Shown here piece by piece: positions 15,684-22,316 of a DNA stretch of 38,808 nucleotides (the stretch's first letter is position 1; every line of letters starts with the position of its first letter). The DNA comes from Acetobacter lovaniensis (GTDB lineage Bacteria > Pseudomonadota > Alphaproteobacteria > Acetobacterales > Acetobacteraceae). Below the pieces are notes generated by a model. The model was not told the origin of the DNA. It did not search any database and saw only the letters and a list, made by a program, of their open reading frames with translations. Made by a program: the position numbers and the translations under genes. The stretch is from NCBI RefSeq assembly GCF_014207635.1, contig NZ_JACHIE010000022.1:1-38808 (forward strand). The letters are read 5' to 3'.

Positions 15684-16160
15684 TTACAGGTGGGAAAGAG
15701 TGTCCACCAAGGCGTCTTGCTGTTTTGCGGCTTCCGCTGCTTTAGCGTCATCGTGGCTGTTGGCCAGTTTTGATGCTGTATTCAGTGTGTTCAGACTGGT
15801 CTGATACTGCGTGGAGCTAATGCGTTTTTGCTGCGCCAGTTGAGAGAGTTGTTTACGGAGTGCTGCATTTTTGTTTTTGAATGCCTGTAAACGTGCGGCC
15901 GCCTGAGTAACGCTGTTTTGGGCAATGGCCGCATTGTTTTGGGCGGCCGTGGCATTATTTTGCGCCTGCTCGGCTTCCATACGCAAAAAATCTCTTTGCG
16001 TATTGAGCGTCGCGGTTCTTTGCTGGTACCCATCACCAGCGGAGCATCCGATCCCTGTAAACAGGTCCGCATGATTGGGGTCGCATTGCTGTGCTGAACA
16101 GGCTGCGAGTAGCGTTATCGGCACAAGACCGATCATACGCCGGAGGTGGAAGGACTTCAC
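15684..16160 (-). CDS. Small coiled-coil lipoprotein
   Basis: This 158-residue protein begins at GTG 16160, which overlaps the preceding gene stop as GTGA. A lipoprotein signal ends in LAAC, with the modified cysteine at 21 and serine at +2, a residue that favours outer-membrane sorting. Two more cysteines follow (QQC, IGC). The rest (about 45-158) is alanine, glutamine and asparagine rich and strongly helical (AAQNNAAIAQNSVTQAAARL), a probable coiled coil. It is co-transcribed with the next lipoprotein and converges on the srf/tag-like operon. It may play the part of the outer-membrane lipoprotein TagQ, but there is no sequence motif I can tie to TagQ. Confidence 0.7.
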   Translation of the reverse strand: MKSFHLRRMIGLVPITLLAACSAQQCDPNHADLFTGIGCSAGDGYQQRTATLNTQRDFLRMEAEQAQNNATAAQNNAAIAQNSVTQAAARLQAFKNKNAALRKQLSQLAQQKRISSTQYQTSLNTLNTASKLANSHDDAKAAEAAKQQDALVDTLSHL

Positions 16161-16900
16161 GAGCTGACGTTGCCTCCCGCGACACCGCTAGCCGCGGCTG
16201 CGCCCAGATTGTTCGCCAAAGAGTCCTGCGCGGCACCCATATTGGCTATGGAAGCGTTCATTGTGCTGACGGCGGCGGCGGCAGCGGCATTGGAACGGCC
16301 AGATGCAAGGTTGCCTGCGCTGGCAACGTCTTTTACGTAACCTGCCCTGATGGCTTTGATCGCAGCCAGATCTTTCTGGTAGCGAGCAATTTTTTCCTGA
16401 TAATCAGATACGGAAATCTGATTGGCTGCAAGCTGCTGGTGCAATACCACCAGTTCCTGCTGCGCTGCGGCGGCTGTCTGCTGGGCGTAAAGGGTATCCT
16501 GCTGCGATTGGGCGGCCTGCTGCTGGTAGTGTGCGATCGCCTGGTTCGCATCATCTTCGCTCATTTCCTGAGCCTGTGTGCGGCTGGCAATGGCATAGCC
16601 AATCGCGCCTCCCAGCAGTGCACCGCCAGCACCTGCAAGTGCTGCATTTTTAGCGCTGTGAGTAGCTACTCCGACACCAATGGCGGCCAACCCGCCGAGT
16701 AGGGCGGCACCTTCTGCCACTGTCGTATCAAATTGTGCCTGACGCTGCCGGAGTTGCCTTTCCTGAGGAGAGAGTGATGGATCATTGGCAGAGTTGGCGC
16801 ACGACGTAAGGAACATGCAGCCTGCGAGGGGCAGTAAAAAAAACTTCCTGGGCAGGGTCTTGCTCGTTATGGAAGTTTCAGTCGTGGGGTTTTTCGTCAT
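16157..16900 (-). CDS. Glycine-zipper coiled-coil lipoprotein
   Basis: This 247-residue protein starts at ATG 16900 with AGGA seven bases upstream. The signal region has two overlapping lipobox options, LAGC (Cys28) and LTSC (Cys34), so the processed cysteine is uncertain. A glycine-zipper segment follows at about 62-108 (GGLAAIGVGVATHSA, GAGGALLGGAIGYAIA), a motif that inserts in or spans membranes in outer-membrane lipoproteins. A long Q/A-rich coiled coil follows (about 115-195), then an Ala/Gly/Ser tail. It is the first gene of a two-gene operon with the 158-residue lipoprotein. By position it is the best candidate for a TagQ-like or peptidoglycan-spanning partner of the TagR-like protein; this is inference from context. 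Confidence 0.72.
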   Translation of the reverse strand: MTKNPTTETSITSKTLPRKFFLLPLAGCMFLTSCANSANDPSLSPQERQLRQRQAQFDTTVAEGAALLGGLAAIGVGVATHSAKNAALAGAGGALLGGAIGYAIASRTQAQEMSEDDANQAIAHYQQQAAQSQQDTLYAQQTAAAAQQELVVLHQQLAANQISVSDYQEKIARYQKDLAAIKAIRAGYVKDVASAGNLASGRSNAAAAAAVSTMNASIANMGAAQDSLANNLGAAAASGVAGGNVSS

Positions 16901-17332
16901 TTCCCGGTCCTAATAGTGTTTGTTGAAACAGTCACCATACAGATAAAAACCACATAATATTTGCGCCGGTAATTTTGTTTTTATCTTAAAAAATCATAAA
17001 CAAAGTAAATCTCTGGTCAGTATGGGCGCAAATCCGAAGTTATGACTACAAGCGACATTTTTTCATACCCATGACAACTGAGCTTTTCAAGCGGTGTGTA
17101 ACGTGCAGGGTTCGAAAAAAACGTGGATTTGAGTGATGCTCCGTGACTCCATCATACATGGCTTGATTGGACGAGATGGAATGAAGCCGCCGGGTTGGGA
17201 CGGCTCCATGCAATGCGTGCCCGTCAGGAGGCTGCTGAAGAGCTTTGCTCACGCATAAGAGGCCGCCCCATGAGTAGAGTGTACTCCCGGCATATGGCCG
17301 CATTGGACGGAAAAGCAGAACTATTTGCGCAT
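16901..17332. other. Intergenic region between divergent lipoprotein operon and hchA
   Basis: About 430 bases without a convincing gene. The part next to the lipoprotein operon (16910-17010) is AT-rich and probably holds its promoter, though I cannot fix boxes. A separated inverted repeat, ATTTGCGCC (16959-16967) and GGCGCAAAT (17025-17033), 57 bases apart, flanks that stretch. An 85-codon minus frame (17046-17303) and a short plus frame ending near 17336 show no recognisable protein. Confidence 0.5.
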
Positions 17333-17348
17333 TGAGGGATTTCCCTCA
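17333..17348. promoter_or_regulatory. Perfect palindrome upstream of hchA, candidate operator
   Basis: TGAGGGA-TT-TCCCTCA is a perfect 7-base inverted repeat with a two-base centre, 125 bases before the hchA start codon. Its size fits a dimeric regulator site. The cognate regulator is unknown. Confidence 0.4.
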
Positions 17349-17473
17349 TTTCCTCTCAACCGCAACGGTCTATGATCCAGTTTGTGCCGTGTCGTCCTGC
17401 TCTGTTTATGGAGATTCACAGGTTTCACCGTAAGCCGGTTACAGGCGACAGGTTTCATAACAGGAGAAGCTCC

Positions 17474-18343
17474 ATGAGCAATGAACAACTGAGCCGCGCT
17501 CCAGTATCTGACCGTGCGGAAGACAATGCCTTCTTCCCATCAGAATACTCTCTGACCCTGTACACGTCCTCGAAGACCGACTTTGACGGCACGACCTATC
17601 CGAAGCCCTATACGGGTGGAAAATGGAAGGTCTTGATGATCGGCTCACAGGAACGGTATCTGATGATGAAGGGCGGCGAGTTTTTCTCGACCGGCAACCA
17701 TCCTGTGGAGATGCTGCTGCCCATGTACCATCTCGACGCGGCCGGGTTTGAAATCGAAATTGCGACCATTTCTGGCGACCCGGTCAAACTGGAATGGTGG
17801 GCTTTCCCGCACGAGGATGAGGCCGTCAAATCAGTTTACAAAAAATACGAAAAACAGCTCAAACAGCCAAAAAAGCTGGCTGACGTGATGGGTGAGGGCT
17901 TTACAGCCGAAACTCCGTATCTCGGCGTCTTTATCCCCGGTGGTCATGGCGTGCTCAATGGTATTCCCTTCAGCAAGGAAGTCGGTGACATCCTGCATTG
18001 GGCGCAGGCCAATGAGCGTTTTACGATCTCTCTCTGTCACGGCCCGGCCAGTCTGCTGGCTACGGCGGTTGATGGCGGCAGGTTCGCCTATGAAGGGTAT
18101 GAGATGTGCGTGTTCCCGGACAGTCTGGACACCGGGGCCAACATCGAGATCGGTTACATTCCCGGACCGATGACATGGCTGGTCGGTGAAAATCTTCGCA
18201 AACACAACGTCAAGATTCTCAATACCGGAATTACCGGGCAGGTTCATCGCGATCGCCACCTGTTGACGGGTGACAGCCCGCTGGCATCCAACAATCTCGG
18301 CAAACTTGCCGCTGCGGCCCTTCTCGAAGCCGCCAACGCATAA
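17474..18343 (+). CDS. hchA: Hsp31/HchA, DJ-1 superfamily glyoxalase III and protein deglycase
   Basis: This protein has 289 residues when started at ATG 17474, which has AGGAGAA seven bases upstream; the frame stays open to 17372 but the extra 34 residues do not belong to the family. It matches E. coli Hsp31 throughout: [61 protein letters not shown] and LLTGDSP. The nucleophile is Cys188 with His189, and Asp216 in FPD completes the triad. The family converts methylglyoxal and glyoxal to hydroxy acids without glutathione, is also reported to repair glycated amines, and has holdase activity in the cytoplasm. A strong terminator follows. Its palindrome-bearing leader suggests its own regulation. 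Confidence 0.95.
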   Translation: MSNEQLSRAPVSDRAEDNAFFPSEYSLTLYTSSKTDFDGTTYPKPYTGGKWKVLMIGSQERYLMMKGGEFFSTGNHPVEMLLPMYHLDAAGFEIEIATISGDPVKLEWWAFPHEDEAVKSVYKKYEKQLKQPKKLADVMGEGFTAETPYLGVFIPGGHGVLNGIPFSKEVGDILHWAQANERFTISLCHGPASLLATAVDGGRFAYEGYEMCVFPDSLDTGANIEIGYIPGPMTWLVGENLRKHNVKILNTGITGQVHRDRHLLTGDSPLASNNLGKLAAAALLEAANA

Positions 18344-18348
18344 CATAA

Positions 18349-18411
18349 CCGGGAGTCCCGGACGACAACGTGCTGGCAGGTCGCCAGCAGTCGTGTGGGC
18401 CTCCCGTTTTT
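18349..18411 (+). terminator. Composite rho-independent terminator after hchA
   Basis: An outer stem CGGGAG (18350-18355) with CTCCCG (18401-18406) encloses an inner hairpin, TGCTGGC (18371-18377) with GCCAGCA (18383-18389), extended by ACGAC and GTCGT. TTTTT follows immediately (18407-18411). It separates hchA from the next gene. Confidence 0.75.
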
Positions 18412-18509
18412 CCATAGTCCTGTGGGCCCGTGTGGATGCCAGGGTGGCTCTGGCCCGGCTTACGCTACCGGCCCCGCCCTGTAGGCTATGCCCGTCCCGT
18501 AATCCTGAG

Positions 18510-19520
18510 ATGAAAGCAGAACACATGTCGCGTGCATGGAACCTCATATCCCGTCCGAAGGGTTCTCCGACCATGGAGAATTTCGCTCTGCGGGACACAC
18601 TCGATCAGCCTTTGAAAGAGGGCGAGATCAGGGTTTCGAACAGCTTCTTTTCTGTCGACCCTTACATGCGCCCGCGCATGGACGAGGGAGACAGCTACAT
18701 TGCGCCGTTCGCACTGAACGAACCGATGACGGGGGCCGCCGTTGGCCGGGTGGTCGAAACGCGGTCCGAGCGCTTTAAAGTTGGTGATCGGGTCAGTCAT
18801 TTTCTGGGCTGGCGGGATGTTGCGACCCTCAGGGCTACGGATGCGCTTGCCCTGCCCGCAGGAGATCTCAAGGACGAATACTTCCTTGATGTTCTGGGAA
18901 CAATCGGCATGACGGCCTATTTCGGGCTGTTTGATGTGGCGCAGGCCAGACCGGGTGACATCGTTTTCGTTTCCGCTGCGGCAGGTGCTGTCGGATCGCT
19001 TGTGGTGCAGATTGCCAAACTGCGCGGCATGACGGTTATTGGCTCGGCTGGTGGCAAGGAAAAATGCGATTTCGTGCGGTCTCTGGGGGCCGATCATGTC
19101 ATCGACTACAAAACGCCCGGCCCGTTCGAGGACAAACTGCGCGCTGTGGCGCCAGAAGGTCTGGATGTCTACTTTGACAATGTCGGTGGCGAGCAGCTCG
19201 ACGCGGCAATGGGCGTTGCCAGACGCAATGCCCGTTTTGCGATCTGTGGCATGATCGGCATGTACAATTCCGATGCTCCGATCGGGTTTTCGAATCTGTT
19301 TCGGGTCATTTCCATGCGCTTGCAGGTTCGTGGTTTCATCAACAGTGATTTCATGTCCCGCCGTGATGAATGTATGGCGCAGATGGGGTACTGGGTTTCC
19401 CAGAACCTGATCCAGAGCCGCTATACGATCTTTGATGGTCTGGAAAATGGCCCCGAGGCGTTTTTCTCGCTGTTCAGGGGCGGCAATACCGGCAAGGCGC
19501 TCGTCCGTCTGGGTGCGTAA
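18510..19520 (+). CDS. NADPH-dependent medium-chain oxidoreductase, CurA/leukotriene B4 dehydrogenase-like
   Basis: This protein has 336 residues from ATG 18510 (MKAEHMSRAW); ATG 18525 is equally possible and neither has a strong ribosome site. An upstream extension of the frame to 18270 overlaps hchA and is unlikely. Family features are the start W-x-L-x-SRPKG-P, FSVDPYMRPRM, the lack of the zinc ligands of classical alcohol dehydrogenases, a nucleotide-binding A-A-A-G-A-V-G-S motif, FDNVGGEQLD and the ending DGLENGPEAF with GNTGKALV. Such cytoplasmic enzymes reduce the alpha,beta double bond of enones and similar electrophiles with NADPH. Beside hchA, it suggests a carbonyl and electrophile detoxification locus. 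The natural substrate cannot be read from the sequence. Confidence 0.88.
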   Translation: MKAEHMSRAWNLISRPKGSPTMENFALRDTLDQPLKEGEIRVSNSFFSVDPYMRPRMDEGDSYIAPFALNEPMTGAAVGRVVETRSERFKVGDRVSHFLGWRDVATLRATDALALPAGDLKDEYFLDVLGTIGMTAYFGLFDVAQARPGDIVFVSAAAGAVGSLVVQIAKLRGMTVIGSAGGKEKCDFVRSLGADHVIDYKTPGPFEDKLRAVAPEGLDVYFDNVGGEQLDAAMGVARRNARFAICGMIGMYNSDAPIGFSNLFRVISMRLQVRGFINSDFMSRRDECMAQMGYWVSQNLIQSRYTIFDGLENGPEAFFSLFRGGNTGKALVRLGA

Positions 19521-19700
19521 GCTCCGGATGGTCAGTGGAGGGGAGGCCCGGCTGTGTGGCCTGCCGGGACCATCGGCCGCATGACGGCCTATGGGGATAA
19601 TGCCGCGAGGCCACAACGCTGGAACCGGAATACACCAGCATGATGCTTAGCCGGGAGGGAACAGGATGATGACTGGAATATGCCATCAGGGAGTCCGGGG

Positions 19701-20423
19701 ATGACAGCCTCGATCGCTGAGGCGGCGTTTGGGGCCGCGACCATGATCGTCCGGGCGAAAACGCAAGATGCCGTTGAGGACGCTATTCGCCCATTTGGGC
19801 AGAGGCTCGGGTATGACCGTTTTGTGCTGTTCGCGGCATCCTCGGCGCGGGAGGACATTGTCGACCGTATATACTGGATCGAAGGCGACTGGTTCGGGGA
19901 TGGCAAGAAGGTCGATGCTGCCAGCTATGTCCGGCGCTGCCCGGTGACGCATCACATTCTGGAAGCTCACGACTCGTTCTTCTGGACCAAAACGTCGGGA
20001 GGAGCATCAGGCGAATGCTACCGGAGGGTCGATACGCCGCAGGGTGAGGGTATCCACGGTATCCAGATACCGATTTTCGGACCACTGGGTCTTGAAGGGG
20101 CCATGAGCCTTGGAGGGACAAGGATCGATACGTCAGTTACAGCGCGCCTTGCCTTGTCCATGGTTGCGCGGGCTGCCTTTGCAACCGTACGCAGACTGAT
20201 TGATGGCCCCAGTGAAAAGATTGCCATCCGGCTTTCGGAGCGGGAGCGGGAGGTGTTGTCCTGGACCGCCGCCGGGCGGCGTCAGGTCGATATTGCGGCG
20301 ATCCTTGGACTCTCGGAACGCACGGTCGAAAATCATCTACGGCGTATCCGCAAACGTCTGGGTGCATCGACGACAGCACAGGCCATCCGTACCGCCATAC
20401 AGGGTGGAGATATCGAGAGCTGA
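19701..20423 (+). CDS. LuxR-family regulator with autoinducer-binding-like domain (solo, altered pocket)
   Basis: This protein has 240 residues from ATG 19701, preferred over ATG 19680 because CAGGGAG lies seven bases before it. Residues about 20-160 fit the autoinducer-binding domain and 175-236 are a LuxR helix-turn-helix (LSEREREVLSWTAAGRRQVD, then LGLSERTVENHLRRIRKRL). In AHL receptors a conserved Asp-Pro follows a Tyr; here the segment is YVRRCPVTHHI, with Cys80 in place of that Asp, which normally contacts the AHL amide. The W-x-F region is also divergent. No luxI is present. It is probably a solo that senses another ligand or none, and it may control the adjacent dehydrogenase gene, whose start is 48 bases downstream. 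Confidence 0.82.
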   Translation: MTASIAEAAFGAATMIVRAKTQDAVEDAIRPFGQRLGYDRFVLFAASSAREDIVDRIYWIEGDWFGDGKKVDAASYVRRCPVTHHILEAHDSFFWTKTSGGASGECYRRVDTPQGEGIHGIQIPIFGPLGLEGAMSLGGTRIDTSVTARLALSMVARAAFATVRRLIDGPSEKIAIRLSEREREVLSWTAAGRRQVDIAAILGLSERTVENHLRRIRKRLGASTTAQAIRTAIQGGDIES

Positions 20424-20470
20424 GGTTTGTCAATCCGGGGCACATGAACAGAATAAGGAAGGATCACGAC

Positions 20471-21310
20471 ATGACACAATCAAACGTATGGCTGGTCACG
20501 GGGGCATCAAAGGGTCTTGGCCTTGCAACGGTCAGACACGTGCTTGCACAGGGTTTCCGGGTTGCAGCGACCTCACGGAACGCGAAGCGTCTTCAGGCCG
20601 AGGTTGGCGCGGGTGAGGATGTATTCCTGCCACTGGATGTGACGTTGACCGACGAGGCCAGCATTGCCTTGGCCATAAGCCAGACGAAAGAGCATTTCGG
20701 ATCTATTGACGTTCTGGTCAACAATGCCGGTTATGCCATTCTGGGGGCGATGGAAGAAATTTCCGACGCCGATGTTCGGGCGAATTTCGACATCAATGTT
20801 TTTGGCGTCATGAACATGATGCGGGCTGTTCTGCCGGTCATGCGTGCGCAGGGGCGTGGTCACATCATCAATATCGCGTCCATTTCCGGCTCGCTCGGCA
20901 TGGCCTCCACCGCGATTTACAGTGCGACAAAGGCTGCCGTCATCCTGCTTTCCGAGTCCGTCGCGGTGGAAGTCGCCGATTTTGGCATTTCCGTAACGGC
21001 GCTTTGCCCGGGTGGGTTCAGAACTGATTTTCTGGACAGTTCCTCCGTGCATCATCCAGAGCATGCCATTCCGGCCTATCAGGGCGTGCATGATGCGATG
21101 GAGCGTTTTGCACATCTGAACGGCCGTCAGGGAGGCGACCCTGAAAAAGCCGCCGCAGTCATGGTTGCACTAAGCCAGATGAAAAGCGCGCCGACACGCC
21201 TCTATATCGGCAGTGATGCGTTGCAGGGGATTGATTACAAACTCCATGACATCGCGCAGAGCGTCGAAACTTTTCGCGCGCTTGGCGAGAGCACCAATTT
21301 CAGGAGGTAG
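20471..21310 (+). CDS. Short-chain dehydrogenase/reductase (classical SDR)
   Basis: This protein has 279 residues from ATG 20471, preferred because AAGGAAGG precedes it at proper distance; ATG 20444 would add nine residues that do not fit the fold. The Rossmann motif TGASKGLG is at 10-17, NNAG at 84-87, catalytic Ser137 and the YSATK motif (Tyr150, Lys154) are present, and P-G at 180 closes the active site. The arginine in TSRNAKRL after the second strand suggests NADP(H). Its substrate is unknown. It follows the LuxR-type gene on the same strand and may be its target. It ends only 12 bases from the convergent neighbour. Confidence 0.9.
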   Translation: MTQSNVWLVTGASKGLGLATVRHVLAQGFRVAATSRNAKRLQAEVGAGEDVFLPLDVTLTDEASIALAISQTKEHFGSIDVLVNNAGYAILGAMEEISDADVRANFDINVFGVMNMMRAVLPVMRAQGRGHIINIASISGSLGMASTAIYSATKAAVILLSESVAVEVADFGISVTALCPGGFRTDFLDSSSVHHPEHAIPAYQGVHDAMERFAHLNGRQGGDPEKAAAVMVALSQMKSAPTRLYIGSDALQGIDYKLHDIAQSVETFRALGESTNFRR

Positions 21311-21322
21311 GAGCAGGACGAT

Positions 21323-21982
21323 TCACGAACAGGCGATCCGGGTGATCTGGGAGTTGTCATATGTCTGGCAGCCGTAGCCTTCTTCGCCTGTGAGCTGGAC
21401 AATCGCTCTGGCAACGGTTTCCGCAGGGATCGCCTTATAGTGTGAGAGCCTGCCGACCATCAGCGGAGCCAGGGCGGCGACTGCCCGTTGGCCAAGACTT
21501 TCAAGCAGCCGGGTTTCCGTGCGCTTTCCCAGCAGCATGCCGGGGCGCATCAGGTCAACGCGTGCAAAATCCAGCGCGGTGATGTCGCGTTCGATCGTGC
21601 CTTTGGTCCGCAGGTAAAAGCCCGAACCACCCGCCCCGACAGATGATACGAGAATAAACTGGCGTGCGCCCAGCGCGCGGGCACCTTGGGCAAGGGCCAG
21701 AACATAGTCGTGGTCAACCCGATACATGGCCGCCTGTGACCCGGCTGCGCGGATCGTTGTTCCAAGGCATGAGATCGCTACGTCAACACCTTCCGGTGCG
21801 ACTTGCCTCAATGCTGTTTCAGGTTCGGCGCACAGATATTCGAAGTCGATTGGCTGGCCTGATCCGGATGATCCTGAGCGTTTGAGCGAAGTGAGTGCGA
21901 TATCTGAACGCCGGGTAAGCCCGGCATCCACAGAGCGGCCTATGAGTCCGGTAGCCCCGGCAAGTAAAACCCGTTTTGTCAT
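21323..21982 (-). CDS. NAD(P)-binding Rossmann protein, atypical SDR (HTATIP2-like)
   Basis: This 219-residue protein opens with a Rossmann motif LLAGATGLIGRS (6-17). It has ISCLGTTIRAAGS, VDHDY, FILVSSVGA and the tail pattern LMRPGMLLGKR typical of the HTATIP2/YwnB-like atypical SDR group. These proteins bind NADPH, and many are annotated only as oxidoreductases. The YxxxK pair of classical SDRs is replaced by YLRTKGTIE, where Tyr and Lys are kept at the right spacing, so catalysis is possible. It is a single gene on the minus strand, convergent with the SDR. A palindrome lies 92 bases upstream (22074-22089). Confidence 0.8.
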   Translation of the reverse strand: MTKRVLLAGATGLIGRSVDAGLTRRSDIALTSLKRSGSSGSGQPIDFEYLCAEPETALRQVAPEGVDVAISCLGTTIRAAGSQAAMYRVDHDYVLALAQGARALGARQFILVSSVGAGGSGFYLRTKGTIERDITALDFARVDLMRPGMLLGKRTETRLLESLGQRAVAALAPLMVGRLSHYKAIPAETVARAIVQLTGEEGYGCQTYDNSQITRIACS

Positions 21983-22316
21983 GAGTGCAAATCCCAGATG
22001 GATGCGCGGGACAAATCGATATGCCCGAAGACCAGACCTGCCTGATTTTTGCGCATCTGGAAAGGGAATACGTTATTGAATTTTCAATATGATCAGGACA
22101 GTTCCTTATTGTGACAAGGGTAGGTCTCATGAGGGAGCGGATCAGGAACGGATTGGACGATAAGGTGGGACATCAGCCTGGTGCGGGAGTTTTGGCATGT
22201 GTTGCGGAAACATCTTTAGGTGTCCATACGTTTTGGGGAAGGACAACGAAATGGAGTGTTCCATGGTTTTTTCTTTTGAATAATGTTGCCAAAGGTGTTG
22301 AGACCAAAAGCAGATT
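21983..22316. other. Intergenic region between oxidoreductase and S46 peptidase genes
   Basis: About 330 bases with no convincing gene. A 71-codon plus frame (22111-22326) has no recognisable features and overlaps the end of the peptidase gene. The only clear structure is the palindrome at 22074-22089. The stretch after it is the downstream region of the peptidase gene, and no strong terminator was seen there. Confidence 0.5.
22074..22089. promoter_or_regulatory. Palindrome TATTGAA-TT-TTCAATA, candidate operator
   Basis: A perfect 7-base inverted repeat with a two-base centre lies in AT-rich sequence upstream of the minus-strand oxidoreductase gene. It could be bound by a small dimeric regulator. 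No such regulator gene is adjacent. Confidence 0.35.

Noticed and set aside
480..16900. A type VI secretion system
   Set aside because: No Tss structural gene (sheath, Hcp, VgrG, TssJLM, ClpV) is seen; only proteins resembling the regulatory relay are present.
17046..17303. 85-codon minus frame in the hchA leader region
   Set aside because: It has no ribosome site, no family pattern and atypical composition for a gene in this window.
19540..19610. GC-rich hairpin after the CurA-like gene as a terminator
   Set aside because: The CCCGGC/GCCGGG stem is not followed by a T tract and is weaker than other structures in the window.
18486..19616. Open frame of 376 codons on the minus strand
   Set aside because: It is antisense to the CurA-like gene and has no recognisable motif.
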